The notes beneath the pieces were generated by a model. That model did not search any database. It saw only the letters and a program-made list of their open reading frames with translations, and was not told the DNA's origin. A program made the position numbers and the translations under genes. From Methylobacterium cerastii (GTDB lineage Bacteria > Pseudomonadota > Alphaproteobacteria > Rhizobiales > Beijerinckiaceae), in assembly GCF_022179125.1 (NCBI RefSeq), contig NZ_BPQG01000025.1, forward strand, positions 1-64,000: a stretch of DNA of 64,000 nucleotides, written 5' to 3'. Shown here piece after piece: positions 43,449-52,275 of the stretch (position 1 is its first letter; each line of letters starts with the position of its first letter).

Positions 43449-44534
43449 TCAGCGGACGGAGGTCGGCGCTTCGGCGCTCGCCTGCCGCTGGAGCGGTGCG
43501 GGGCCGACCGAGACGCGGCCCGGACCGATCACCACCGCCTGGAGGACCTTCTTCGAGGCCATGTTGATGACGTTGACGGTGGCGCCCATGCGGCCCGCGT
43601 CGGTCGCCTGGCCCCGCATCGCCAGGCTGATGCCGGGCGATTCGTAGACGATGGTCACGGCCTCGCCGCGGGCGACGAGTTCCGGCGGGGCGGTGTCGCC
43701 GTTCCGCAGGACCGCGCCTTGGCTCAGCGTGCGCTGCGCGACCTCGCCGACCAGCGTCGCGCCCGAGGCGAGCGCGTCCGAGGGCGCGCCCTCGCGCGGG
43801 CGGCGCTCGATGGTCAGGTCGGCGGCGGTGACCGGCTCGCCGCGGTTGAGCGTGCGGTTGACGATCGCCACGTCGCGCATCTCGATGACCACGCCGGTCA
43901 CCCGCAGCGAGGCCTGGCGCTCGCCCAGCGTCATCAGTCCGCCGACGCGGCGCGAGCGCGGATCGTAGTTGAGGTCGAGGGCGACGATCTGGCCGTCGAG
44001 GTCGATCGGGGCCAGCAGCATCGGTCCGTCGCCGTCGAGGCGCACGCTCACCGACTTCTCGTCGACGCCGTAGGCGGTCTGGAGGGCACGGCGGAGCGCC
44101 GCCTCGATCTCCTGCGCGCCGACCCGCCGGGCGGCGCGCTGCACGGCCACCTGGAGCCGGCCGCCGGTCTCGACGGCGCCGAGGTTCAGGGCCGCCACCG
44201 CCTCGGCGATGCGGCGCGCCTGGATCGTGCCGGTGGCGCCCAGCGCCGGCGCCCGGAACAGCGGGCGCTTGGCCGCCGACGCGGGCGCGCCCTCGACGAG
44301 GTCTTCGAGGGTGAGGACATCGCCGCGGGCGGTGACGTCGCCGCGCAGGCGCATCGGCTCGTCGGCGAGCGCCGGCAGGGTGTAGGCGCCGAGCATGGCC
44401 AGCGCGAGGAAGGCGAGCGCGGCGCGCACCAGCACGGGCAGGCCGAGCGGTGCGGTGCGCAGGGCGACGCGGCGCGTGATCGGCCGCAGGTCGGCCTCGC
44501 GGCTCGGTTCGTCGTAGGCGAAGGAATGGGACAT
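43449..44534 (-). CDS. flgA: Flagellar P-ring assembly chaperone FlgA
   Basis: FlgA is a periplasmic chaperone for P-ring assembly. The 361-residue protein has a signal/anchor segment at about 30-55 and the SAF-domain features LNRGEPVTAADLTIERRP, GATLVGEVAQRTLSQGAVLRNGDTAPPELV and ARGEAVTIVYESPGISLAMRGQA. It is longer than E. coli FlgA because of an N-terminal extension. It follows flgG by 22 bases and precedes flgH by 35. Confidence 0.92.
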   Translation of the reverse strand: MSHSFAYDEPSREADLRPITRRVALRTAPLGLPVLVRAALAFLALAMLGAYTLPALADEPMRLRGDVTARGDVLTLEDLVEGAPASAAKRPLFRAPALGATGTIQARRIAEAVAALNLGAVETGGRLQVAVQRAARRVGAQEIEAALRRALQTAYGVDEKSVSVRLDGDGPMLLAPIDLDGQIVALDLNYDPRSRRVGGLMTLGERQASLRVTGVVIEMRDVAIVNRTLNRGEPVTAADLTIERRPREGAPSDALASGATLVGEVAQRTLSQGAVLRNGDTAPPELVARGEAVTIVYESPGISLAMRGQATDAGRMGATVNVINMASKKVLQAVVIGPGRVSVGPAPLQRQASAEAPTSVR

Positions 44535-44556
44535 GACCGTCGGGCTCCGGGCGGCG

Positions 44557-45348
44557 CTAGCTGCGGAACATCTGCGAGGTGGTGGAGAGCATCTGGTCGG
44601 CGGCGGTCACGACCTTCGAGTTCATCTCGTAGGCGCGCTGGGCCGCGATCAGGGAGGAGATCTCGGTGACGGCGTTCACGTTCGCCTCCTCCAGGTAGGA
44701 TTGCTGGAGGTTGCCGAAGCCCTCGCCGCCGGGCAGCCCGGCGACCGCCGGGCCGGAGGCCGCGGTCTCGATGAACAAGTTGTCGCCGATCGACTCGAGG
44801 CCGGTCTTGTTGACGAAGCGGGCGAGCTGGAACTGGCCGAGCGATTGCGGCGCGGTCTGCCCCGGCAGCGTCGCCTGCACGGCGCCGGTGGCGCTGATGG
44901 TGACGGCGGTGGCGGTGTTCGGCACGGTGACGCCGGGATCGACGAGATAGCCGTCGCGGGTCACGAGCTGCCCCTGCGCCGACAGGTCGAACGAGCCGTC
45001 GCGGCTGTAGGCGGTACGGCCGTCCGGCATCGTCACCCGGAAGAAGCCCTCGCCGCGGATCGCGACGTCGTAGTCCTTCTCCGTCGAGGTCAGCGTGCCC
45101 TGCGACATGATGCGGGCGGTCGACACCGTCTTCACGCCCGAGCCGATGGCGAGGCCCGCCGGCAGCTGCGTGTTCTGGTCCGAGGTCGAGGCGCCGGCGC
45201 GGCGCAGGTTCTGGTAGAGCAGATCCTGGAAGTGCGGCTGCTGGCGCTTGTACCCGGTGGTGCGAAGGTTGGCGATGTTGTTCGAGATGACCTGGACGTT
45301 GAGTTCCTGGGCCGCCATGCCTGTGGCGGCGGCGTAGAGCGCGCGCAT
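44557..45348 (-). CDS. flgG: Flagellar distal rod protein FlgG
   Basis: FlgG builds the distal rod. The 263-residue protein begins MRALYAAATGMAAQELNVQVISNNIANLRTTGYK in part, with the rod-protein signature at 20-33. The D1 domain (AIRGEGFFRVTMPDGRTAYSRDG) and C-terminal EEANVNAVTEISSLIAAQRAYEMNSKV follow. Both ends are the heptad-rich regions that pack in the rod. It is 14 bases downstream of flgF. Confidence 0.96.
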   Translation of the reverse strand: MRALYAAATGMAAQELNVQVISNNIANLRTTGYKRQQPHFQDLLYQNLRRAGASTSDQNTQLPAGLAIGSGVKTVSTARIMSQGTLTSTEKDYDVAIRGEGFFRVTMPDGRTAYSRDGSFDLSAQGQLVTRDGYLVDPGVTVPNTATAVTISATGAVQATLPGQTAPQSLGQFQLARFVNKTGLESIGDNLFIETAASGPAVAGLPGGEGFGNLQQSYLEEANVNAVTEISSLIAAQRAYEMNSKVVTAADQMLSTTSQMFRS

Positions 45349-45362
45349 CGTCTAGCTCCCGG

Positions 45363-46103
45363 TCAGGCGACGTCGGCGAGGCGGCGGATCGCCGTGCCCC
45401 GCAGATCGTCGAGCCGCGTGATCACGCTGGACACCATCGCGTAGGTCCGGTTGACGTCCATCAGCCGGGTCATCTCGAGCACCGGCTTGACGTTGGACTT
45501 CTCCAGCGCCCCCGATTCGAGGCGGCCCTTGATGCCCGCGGGCTGCGGCTGCGCGGTCGAGGCGTAGAGGTTGGCGCCGGCGTTGCTCAGGCTCTGCGGG
45601 TTGGCGAAGGTCACGAGCTTCACCCGGCCGCGGACGCCGAGGTTGGTCGAGACCGTGCCGTCCTGCCCGATCGAGAGGCCGGTCTCCTGCGGGTTGATGG
45701 TGATCGGTCCGCCCTCGCCCTGCACGGCGTAGCCGTCGCTGGTGACGAGGTTGCCCTGCGCGCTCACCTCGAAGGCGCCGTTGCGGGTGAAGCGCACGCC
45801 CTGCGGCGTCTGCACCGAGAAGAACGCCTCGCCCTGGATCGCCACGTGGGTCGGGTTGCCGTCCGGCTCGATCGCGCCCTGGCCGAGGTCGAGGGTCGTG
45901 CCCTGGTCGATCACGTAGGAGAGGCGGCGGTCGGCGCCCGAGAAGGTGTCGGCGCTCGCCGTCGGCATGAGGTACTCCTCGAAGCGCGTCGAGCGGCCCT
46001 TGAAGCCGGTGGTCGAGACGTTGGCCATGTTGTTGGCGATGACGTCGAGCTCGCGCTGAAGCGCCATTTGGCTCGATACGCCGACGAGGAGGGCATTCTG
46101 CAT
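45363..46103 (-). CDS. flgF: Flagellar proximal rod protein FlgF
   Basis: FlgF is a proximal rod component. The 246-residue protein from ATG 46103 (MQNALLVGVSSQMALQRELD) has the rod signature VIANNMANVSTTGFKGR, AIQGEAFFSVQTPQGVRFTRNG and the C-terminal EKSNVKPVLEMTRLMDVNRTY. It is the first gene of the leftward flagellar operon. The region between it and fliL holds a CtrA-type box. Confidence 0.94.
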   Translation of the reverse strand: MQNALLVGVSSQMALQRELDVIANNMANVSTTGFKGRSTRFEEYLMPTASADTFSGADRRLSYVIDQGTTLDLGQGAIEPDGNPTHVAIQGEAFFSVQTPQGVRFTRNGAFEVSAQGNLVTSDGYAVQGEGGPITINPQETGLSIGQDGTVSTNLGVRGRVKLVTFANPQSLSNAGANLYASTAQPQPAGIKGRLESGALEKSNVKPVLEMTRLMDVNRTYAMVSSVITRLDDLRGTAIRRLADVA

Positions 46104-46277
46104 CTGAACTCGATCCGTCGTGCCGCGGTGGCGGCGAGGGGATATCCGCATCCCCCGTGCCAGATCGATCTTTTTGGATTTTGCGTGATTGATCAGGGCG
46201 TTGACCGTGTGCGGGACGTTTCTGCGGCACGACCGGATCGGACCGTCGGCAAAGCCGACCCGGCAGATTGTGCCGAC

Positions 46278-46292
46278 TTAACGCCGCGTTAA
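46278..46292. promoter_or_regulatory. CtrA-type box TTAA-N7-TTAA upstream of fliL
   Basis: TTAA (46278-46281), CGCCGCG and TTAA (46289-46292) match the full CtrA consensus exactly. The box is 91 bases upstream of fliL and 175 upstream of flgF, between divergent flagellar operons. CtrA control of flagellar genes is established in alphaproteobacteria. Confidence 0.65.
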
Positions 46293-46382
46293 CCCTGCGG
46301 GCCGATACCGGAGGCTCGAACCGGCCCGCACCCGATAGGCGGGTACCCCAGCCATCAGCCGACGGACCACGGAACACCGCTC

Positions 46383-46898
46383 ATGGCCAAGAAGCCCAAG
46401 AAAGCGGAAGCCGTCGAGGGGGCGCCCGGCGAGGCCGAGGCGCCCAAGAGCAAGAAGAAGCTCGTGATCATCGCCGCCGCCGCGGTGCTGCTCCTCGGCG
46501 GGGGAGGGGGCGCCTTCATGATGAAGAAGCGCGCCGCCGCGCAGGCCGAGACCGAGCACGCCGCCGACAAGGCCGAGGTGAAGCAGCCGTCCGTGTTCCT
46601 CGACGTGCGCGAGATGGTGATGAACCTCAGCCCCGAGCCCGGCTCCGACAAGGCCAAGTTCGCCAAGCTCCGCATCGCACTCGAGCTCAAGGACGCCAAG
46701 GTCGAGAACGAGGTGAAGCCGCTGATGCCCCGCGTCGAGGACGCGCTGCAGGTCTACATGCGCGACATGCGCAGCAGCGACATCTCCGGGTCGGTCGGCA
46801 TGTACCGCCTCCGCGAGGAGTTGCTGAAGCGGGTCAACGTCGCGGTCTACCCCGCCAAGGTCGAGGCGGTGCTCTTCAAGGACGTGATCGTCCAGTAG
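46383..46898 (+). CDS. fliL: Flagellar basal body-associated protein FliL
   Basis: FliL surrounds the stators and supports motor torque. The 171-residue protein has a lysine-rich cytoplasmic N-terminus, one membrane segment (LVIIAAAAVLLLGGGGGAFM, about residues 27-46) and a periplasmic domain with REMVMNLSPEP and a C-terminal LKRVNVAVYPAKVEAVLFKD. fliM follows 49 bases later. It lies just after a CtrA-type box. Confidence 0.92.
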   Translation: MAKKPKKAEAVEGAPGEAEAPKSKKKLVIIAAAAVLLLGGGGGAFMMKKRAAAQAETEHAADKAEVKQPSVFLDVREMVMNLSPEPGSDKAKFAKLRIALELKDAKVENEVKPLMPRVEDALQVYMRDMRSSDISGSVGMYRLREELLKRVNVAVYPAKVEAVLFKDVIVQ

Positions 46899-46947
46899 CC
46901 GACGACCCCGCCGAGACCGCCCGCGCCGCAACCCAACCGAGCCCGCC

Positions 46948-48162
46948 ATGGAACCCGACGACCCGAACGTGGAGGACGACTGGTCGGCGGCCCTGATCGA
47001 GCAGGGCGCCGAAGGCGGCGACGCGTCGCTCGCCGACGAGTGGGGCGCGGCGCTCGCCGAGCAGGGCACCACCCGCAACGCCAGCGACGTCGCCGCCGAG
47101 TGGGCGACGATGATCGAGGACGGGGAGAGCGACAACCTTCCCGAGCTCGCCGGCAACGACCGCATCCTCAGCCAGGACGAGATCGACGACGTCGTCGGCT
47201 TCTCCCTGCGCGAGCTGTCCGCATCCGGCGCGGGCGGCGTGCGCGCCATCGTCGATTCGGGCGTCGTCCAGTACGAACGCCTCCCGATGCTGGAGATCGT
47301 CTTCGACCGGATGATCCGGTTGCTGTCGACCTCGCTGCGCAACTTCTTCCAGGACAACGTCGAGGTGACCCTCGACAACATCACCTCCGTCCGCTTCGGC
47401 GACTACCTCAACGCCATCCCGCTGCCGACCCTGCTCGGGGTGTTCAAGGCCGACGCCTGGGAGAATTCCGGGCTGGTGACGGTGGAGTCGAACCTCGCCT
47501 ACTCGACCCTGGACCTGCTGCTCGGGGGCAAGCGCGGCGGCACGTCGAGCCGGCTCGACGGGCGGCCCTTCACGACGATCGAGATGCAGCTCGTGCGGCG
47601 CCTGGTCGAGATCATCCTCGGCGACCTCGAGCTGTCGTTCCAGCCGCTTTCCCCGGTCAAGTTCGGGATCGACCGGATCGAGACCAACCCGCGCTTCGCC
47701 ACGATCACCCGCCCGGCCAACGCCGCGATCCTGATCAGCCTGCGCCTCGACATGGACGGGCGCGGCGGCCTGCTCCAGATCCTGTTCCCCTACGCCACGA
47801 TCGAGCCGATCCGTGAACTGCTCATGCAGAGCTTCATGGGCGAGAAGCTCGGCCGCGACCACGTCTGGGAGGGGCACCTCGCCACCGAGATCTGGCAGGC
47901 GGACATGACGATGGAGGCGGTGCTGCACGAGATGATGCTGCCGCTGAAGCGCGTCATGGCCCTCAAGGTCGGCGACACGCTGATGTTCGACGCCAAGCCC
48001 AGCGACCTGATCACGGTCCGCTGCGGCGAGTGGGCGCTGACGCAGGGGCGGATCGGGCGCGTCGACGACAGCATCGCGGTGCAGGTGACGCGGCCGTTGC
48101 GGCGCTCGCGCACCACGCTCCAGGCCTACGAGGCCTCGATGAACAACCGAAGCGACGCCTGA
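46948..48162 (+). CDS. fliM: Flagellar motor switch protein FliM with repeated N-terminal extension
   Basis: FliM forms the motor C-ring and binds CheY-P. The 404-residue protein has the CheY-binding motif ILSQDEIDDVVGFSL at about 73-88, the middle domain (YERLPMLEIVFDRMIRLLSTSLRNFF), and the C-terminal SpoA-like domain (KVGDTLMFDAKPSDLITVRCGEWALTQGRIGR in part). Unusually, the first 60 residues contain three related units with Trp at positions 12, 32 and 52, an exact 20-residue period: DDWSAALIEQG, DEWGAALAEQG, AEWATMIEDG. This pushes the CheY motif inward. The extension may add binding sites for CheY or a stator partner. Confidence 0.95.
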   Translation: MEPDDPNVEDDWSAALIEQGAEGGDASLADEWGAALAEQGTTRNASDVAAEWATMIEDGESDNLPELAGNDRILSQDEIDDVVGFSLRELSASGAGGVRAIVDSGVVQYERLPMLEIVFDRMIRLLSTSLRNFFQDNVEVTLDNITSVRFGDYLNAIPLPTLLGVFKADAWENSGLVTVESNLAYSTLDLLLGGKRGGTSSRLDGRPFTTIEMQLVRRLVEIILGDLELSFQPLSPVKFGIDRIETNPRFATITRPANAAILISLRLDMDGRGGLLQILFPYATIEPIRELLMQSFMGEKLGRDHVWEGHLATEIWQADMTMEAVLHEMMLPLKRVMALKVGDTLMFDAKPSDLITVRCGEWALTQGRIGRVDDSIAVQVTRPLRRSRTTLQAYEASMNNRSDA

Positions 48163-48177
48163 GATGGATTTTCGGTC

Positions 48178-48681
48178 ATGAGCCTCCTCGTCACGCTCGC
48201 CGCCGACGGCCTCGTCGCGATCCTCCTCGTCGCCACCATCGTGTCGTCGATGAAGCTGTCGCGCCGCATCGTCCAGTTGAAGGGCGACGAGGCGGCGCTG
48301 CGCCAGACCATCGGCGACCTCATGGTGGCCACCGCCAGCGCCGAGCGCGCCATCGCGGGGCTGCGCAACACCCTGGACGAGTGCGACCGGACGCTCGCCG
48401 AGCGCCTCGGCACCGCCGAGCGCTACGCCGCCGACATCGCCGCTCAGGTCGAGGCCGGCGAGGGCGTGATCGCCCGCATCGGCGCGATCGTCACGCAGAT
48501 GCGTGGTGCCGCGCCCCGACCGGCCGCCCCCGAGCCGGCACCGACGCGTCCGGCGCTCCACGTCGCCAGCGAGGCGCCGGTCTCCGACGGCCCGAACGGC
48601 GAACGCCTCGGCGCCGCCGCCGCCGCCGCCCTCGCCATGACCGAGCGCGCCCTCCATCGGGTGCGGAGCCGGGCCGCATGA
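48178..48681 (+). CDS. DUF6468-type flagellar-operon protein
   Basis: A 167-residue protein with one N-terminal membrane segment (ADGLVAILLVATIVSSM) and a long helical, coiled-coil-prone middle (about 30-110), then a proline-rich tail. The family is found between fliM and motE-like genes in alphaproteobacteria. Its function is not established; position suggests a role in motor assembly. Its stop overlaps the next start as ATGA. Confidence 0.78.
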   Translation: MSLLVTLAADGLVAILLVATIVSSMKLSRRIVQLKGDEAALRQTIGDLMVATASAERAIAGLRNTLDECDRTLAERLGTAERYAADIAAQVEAGEGVIARIGAIVTQMRGAAPRPAAPEPAPTRPALHVASEAPVSDGPNGERLGAAAAAALAMTERALHRVRSRAA

Positions 48682-49559
48682 GTGCGGGGCCCCCCGCCCG
48701 GACCGATCCGACGCGAACCGTGCCCGCTGCGGCCGACGGCGCGCGCGCGGCAAAGGCCGTCCGGGGAGCCAACAACGCGAAGGCGCTGACCGCGCTGGCG
48801 CGGGCACGGATGCGCCAGATCCGTCCGCTGCGCCTGCGGATGATCGATGCGGTCACGCTCGCCGCCGCCGGCCTGCTGGTGCTGAAGCTCGTCGGGATGT
48901 TCGTGGAGACGCCGCAGGTCGCGCCCGAACTGCCCGCCCTCGCGCAGGTGCTCGCCAAGGCCCGCATCGGCTACGAGCTGCTCGACCCCACCACCACCGG
49001 GTCGGTGACGCCCAAGGAGGCGCCGAAGGGCGAGGCCAAGGCGCCCGAGCCGCCGCAGGCCCAGCCGCCGATGCCGGAACCCGTCTCGCTGACGGAGCGC
49101 GCGCTGCTGGAGAAGCTGGGCGCCCGGCGCGACGCGCTGAAGCAGAAGAGCGACGAGCTGGAACTGCGCGAGAAGATGCTCGGCGAGGCCGAGCGCAAGC
49201 TCGAGACCGGCCTCGGCGACCTCAAGCAGGCCGAGGACAAGGTGGACACCGCCGGCAAGGCCAAGGCCGACGCCGAGAAGGCCGGCCTGAAGAACCTCGT
49301 GACGATGTACGAGACCATGAAGCCGAAGGACGCCGCCCGCGTCTTCGACCGCCTCGGGCAGGAGGTGCTGGTGTCGCTCGTCCTGGCGATGAACCCGCGC
49401 AAGATGGCCGAGGTGCTGGCGCTGATGCAGCCGGACGCCGCCGAGAAGCTCACCGTGGCGCTGGCCAACCGCGCCCGCGGCGTCGCCGGCCCGCAGGCCG
49501 CCGCCGGCGGAGCGCTCGGCCCGAACGAGTTGCCGGCGATCGAGCCGGGCGGTCGCTGA
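48678..49559 (+). CDS. motE: MotE-like flagellar motility protein
   Basis: A 293-residue protein with a basic N-terminus, one membrane segment at about 57-75 (AVTLAAAGLLVLKLVGMF), a proline-rich linker, a charged coiled coil at about 130-205 and a C-terminal MgtE_N-like domain (YETMKPKDAARVFDRLGQEV, VLAMNPRKMAEVLALMQPDAAEKL). This is the architecture of rhizobial MotE, a periplasmic chaperone for MotC. The neighbouring fliL and fliM support a motor role. Confidence 0.82.
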   Translation: MSAGPPARTDPTRTVPAAADGARAAKAVRGANNAKALTALARARMRQIRPLRLRMIDAVTLAAAGLLVLKLVGMFVETPQVAPELPALAQVLAKARIGYELLDPTTTGSVTPKEAPKGEAKAPEPPQAQPPMPEPVSLTERALLEKLGARRDALKQKSDELELREKMLGEAERKLETGLGDLKQAEDKVDTAGKAKADAEKAGLKNLVTMYETMKPKDAARVFDRLGQEVLVSLVLAMNPRKMAEVLALMQPDAAEKLTVALANRARGVAGPQAAAGGALGPNELPAIEPGGR

Positions 49560-49687
49560 GCCAAGCGAATTTCTTGCGCGCGCGTCTCGGTTCCATGGTC
49601 GGGATTCGCGTCGTCAGGTGCAGCCGCCAATCCCGTGCTGGCACCCGGATTCACACATCTCCGCGTCTGGCGGTTCGCTGTGCGCCC

Positions 49688-49892
49688 ATCCCCTCTCCCC
49701 GCCAGCGGGGAGAGGGCTTTGCCGACCCCGTCGTCGGCAGAGCGAGGCGGCAGCCGACGGTGAAGGGGGCGCCGCCGAATGAGGCTCTACCGGAAGCTCC
49801 CCCTCACCGTCGCTTCGGCTTCGCCTCCGCTTCCCGGCTGCACGACGAGGTCCGTGCGGGCCTCTCCCCGCCCGCGGGGAGGAGGGGGGAGG
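49688..49892. repeat. Dispersed repeat of about 200 bp, copy 2
   Basis: This copy shares ATCCCCTCTCCCCGC at the start, GGGCTTTGCCGAC, GAGGCGGCAGCCGA, CTCACCGTCGCTTCGGCTTC, TTCCCGGCTGCACGACGAGG and GGGCCTCTCCCCGC at the end with copy 1, in the same orientation. It occupies most of the gap between motE and the GNAT gene; nothing else was seen there. Confidence 0.8.
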
Positions 49893-49936
49893 TTCATTCG
49901 GGATGCGGGGGGACGCCGGTGACGACGCTCGCCCGA

Positions 49937-50485
49937 TCAGGCAGCGCGTCGTCGTCCGTCCGCCGCGCCCGCCAAGCCAAACTCCGCTGGGGTGAGCTGG
50001 CCCGTCGCCCGGACCAGGCCCGCGGCCCCGTCGAGGGCGCCGGCCCGCAGCTCGAGCCCGAGGAAGCGTTCGCGTGCGAACGGACCGGGCAGGGTGAGGT
50101 CGGCGGCGAGGCCTTGCGAGAAGCCGAAGCGCTCGTAGTAGGGCGCATCGCCCACGAGCAGCACGGCCCCGTGGCCGAGGGATTCGGCGCGCCCCAAGGC
50201 GGCGTGCATCATCACCCGGCCGAGGCCCTGGCGCTGGAGCGCCGGGTCGACCGCCAGCGGGCCGAGCAGCAGGGCCGGGCAGGCGCCGGCCGCGACGTTC
50301 CACAGGCGCAGCGTCCCGATCAGGCGCCCGTGGCGGGCCGCCGCGAAGGCGAGGCCGCGGGCGGGAAGGCGCCCCTCGCGCAGCCGCTCTGAGGTCTTGG
50401 CCCGGCGGTTCGCGCCGAAGCAGGCGTCGAGCAGGCGCTCGCGCGCCGCGACGTCGTGATGGTGCTCCGCCCGGATCTGGATCAT
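49937..50485 (-). CDS. GNAT N-acetyltransferase (YhbS-like)
   Basis: A 182-residue acetyltransferase. The acetyl-CoA site is LLGPLAVDPALQRQGLGRVMMHAAL with the Q/R-x-x-G-x-G/A signature near 80-88. Then comes GAVLLVGDAPYYERFGFSQ, typical of the YhbS group. The substrate is unknown. It lies 134 bases downstream of the decarboxylase gene on the same strand. Confidence 0.85.
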   Translation of the reverse strand: MIQIRAEHHHDVAARERLLDACFGANRRAKTSERLREGRLPARGLAFAAARHGRLIGTLRLWNVAAGACPALLLGPLAVDPALQRQGLGRVMMHAALGRAESLGHGAVLLVGDAPYYERFGFSQGLAADLTLPGPFARERFLGLELRAGALDGAAGLVRATGQLTPAEFGLAGAADGRRRAA

Positions 50486-50588
50486 GGCCGTGACCGCCCT
50501 GTCGTGATGTGACGCGTGGGACCGGGCGCCGTCATGCCGGCCCTCGGATGAAGGCCGGCCGAACGGAACGCGCGGTGCATCAGGGAAA

Positions 50589-50611
50589 CCCCCGCCGGCG
50601 GGCGGCGGGGG
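50589..50611 (-). terminator. GC hairpin after the decarboxylase gene
   Basis: An 8-bp inverted repeat (CCCCCGCC / GGCGGGGG, 7-base loop) lies 8 bases beyond the decarboxylase stop. No T-run follows on either strand, so termination is only likely, not shown. Confidence 0.4.
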
Positions 50612-50618
50612 GCACGGA

Positions 50619-51785
50619 TCAGATCACGATCTGCTGAAGCGGGGGGAAGCCGTTGAAGGCGACCGCGGCATAGGTCGTGGTGTAGGCGCCGGTGCCCTCG
50701 ATCAGCACCTTGTCGCCGATCGAGAGGGAGACCGGCAGCGGGTAGTGGTCGCGTTCGTAGAGCACGTCCATCGAGTCGCAGGTCGGGCCGGCCAGGACGC
50801 AAGGGCTCATGCGGTCGCCGTCGTGCTCGGTGCGGACGGGGTAGCGGATCGACTCGTCCATGGTCTCGGCCAGCCCCCCGAACTTGCCGATGTCGAGGTA
50901 GACCCAGCGCACCTCGTCGTCCGAGGCGGACTTCTTCGAGATCAGCACCACTTCCGCCTCGATCAGCCCGGCGTTGCCGACCATGCCGCGCCCCGGCTCG
51001 ATGATCGTCTCGGGCAGCTGGTTGCCGAAATGCTTGGTGAGCGCGCGGAAGATCGCGTCGCCGTAGGATTCCACGCCCGGCACCTTCTTGAGGTACTGGG
51101 TCGGGAAGCCGCCGCCGAGGTTGACCATCGACAGGCCGATGCCGCGAAGCGCGCATTCGCGGAAGATCGTCGAGGCGGAGGCGAGCGCCCCGTCCCAGGC
51201 CTCGGTGTTGCCCTGCTGGGAGCCGACGTGGAACGACACGCCGTAGGCCGACAGGCCTTGGCGGTGGGCGTGCTCCAGCACCTCGACGGCCATCTCCGGC
51301 TCGCAGCCGAACTTGCGCGACAGCGGCCAGTCCGCGCCGGCGCCGTCGCAGAGGATGCGGCAGAACACCTGCACCGATCCGGCCTCGATGCCGGCGGCCT
51401 CGGCGGCGCGGACGATCTTCTCGACCTCCGCCTCGCAATCGACCGCGAACAGGCGGATGCCGAGGCGCAGCGCCCGGCCGACGCAGCGCTCCTTCTTGAT
51501 CGTGTTGCCGAAGGAGATCCGCTCCGCGGTGGCGCCGGCGGCGAGCGCCATCTCGATCTCGGCGACGGACGCGGTGTCGAAGCACGAGCCCATGTCGGCC
51601 AGGAGGCGCAGAACCTCGGGGGCCGGGTTCGCCTTCACCGCGTAGAACACGCGGGTGTCGGGGAGCGCGCGGGCGAAGGCGGTGTAGTTGTCGCGGACCA
51701 CGTCGAGGTCGAGCACCATCACGGGGCCCTCGTCGCGGCCGAGGTCGCGGCGGACGCGCAGGAAGTCGCGGATGCGATCGGTCAT
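50619..51785 (-). CDS. odc: Fold type III ornithine/lysine decarboxylase
   Basis: A 388-residue PLP enzyme of the ornithine/diaminopimelate decarboxylase family, probably making putrescine (and cadaverine) from ornithine (lysine). The PLP lysine is Lys51 in FYAVKANP. Other marks are GSCFDTASVAEIEMAL, ISFGNTIKKE, the phosphate site MVNLGGGFPTQY, IIEPGRGMVGNAG and the catalytic Cys in LAGPTCDSMDVLYE near residue 336. The true start is ATG 51785. It has a promoter predicted 485 bases upstream, and the leader contains an arginine-rich open reading frame. Substrate choice between ornithine and lysine cannot be fixed from sequence. Confidence 0.92.
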   Translation of the reverse strand: MTDRIRDFLRVRRDLGRDEGPVMVLDLDVVRDNYTAFARALPDTRVFYAVKANPAPEVLRLLADMGSCFDTASVAEIEMALAAGATAERISFGNTIKKERCVGRALRLGIRLFAVDCEAEVEKIVRAAEAAGIEAGSVQVFCRILCDGAGADWPLSRKFGCEPEMAVEVLEHAHRQGLSAYGVSFHVGSQQGNTEAWDGALASASTIFRECALRGIGLSMVNLGGGFPTQYLKKVPGVESYGDAIFRALTKHFGNQLPETIIEPGRGMVGNAGLIEAEVVLISKKSASDDEVRWVYLDIGKFGGLAETMDESIRYPVRTEHDGDRMSPCVLAGPTCDSMDVLYERDHYPLPVSLSIGDKVLIEGTGAYTTTYAAVAFNGFPPLQQIVI

Positions 51786-52269
51786 GTCTGTTCCAACCCA
51801 CAGGTTCGCGGGGCCGCCCACGGGGGAGCGCGCCGTCGAAGATGTGACGGTCCCTTCAGGGACCGCCGGCGTCTGGGGCTGATGCGACGCGCGGATCCGC
51901 GCTGTGGAGACGCGACGATCCGTGCGGGCGCGACGAGCACCCGGAGGCTGCCGTGGATTGGACGGGGTTTCCCATCCGCACGCCGGGCAAGGAGAAACAA
52001 GCCTCTTCGGTGCCGGCCTTTGGAGGGCCGACGAGACCAAAAAAGCCCGTTCGTCGTTGCTTTAAGCTGCGTCCCCCGTGGAGAGCGGGGTTCGCCGGTT
52101 TCGCCTCCGGCTGCCGGTTGTTGTCGGGGTCCGGTGTCGCCACCTGGATGCCGGCCGAAAGGGATCCACCCTGTCGACCATCGATCCTTTAAGACCCCTG
52201 GCGGCTGTCCGGCAGTTGGCCGGATGCCCACCAACCGACACGCGGCCACAGGCACGTGCGAAATTGGGC
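51786..52269 (-). ncRNA. Long 5' leader of the decarboxylase, candidate cis-regulatory RNA
   Basis: The predicted transcript starts near 52269 and runs about 484 bases before the decarboxylase ATG. It contains a short reading frame (52181-52062), a CCCCG/CGGGG hairpin just before its stop, and GGGCTTTTTTGG (52048-52037) 14 bases after the stop, like an attenuator. Alphaproteobacterial ornithine decarboxylase genes are known to have a large conserved leader, the speF motif. I could not verify its consensus by eye. The remaining gap to 52546 holds a GCCCG/CGGGC hairpin near 52368-52388 and no gene. Confidence 0.4.
52062..52181 (-). CDS. Arginine-rich leader peptide upstream of the decarboxylase
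   Basis: A 39-codon frame starts at ATG 52181, 4 bases after AAAGGA, and ends with TAA at 52062. The product begins MVDRVDPFRPASRWRHRTP and contains SRRRNRRTP, with ten arginines, five of them within six codons near the end. The stop codon lies next to a T-run. Arginine and ornithine are metabolically linked to the downstream enzyme, so this looks like a sensing leader peptide. It could also be a chance frame. Confidence 0.45.
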   Translation of the reverse strand: MVDRVDPFRPASRWRHRTPTTTGSRRRNRRTPLSTGDAA

Positions 52270-52275
52270 AAGGCG

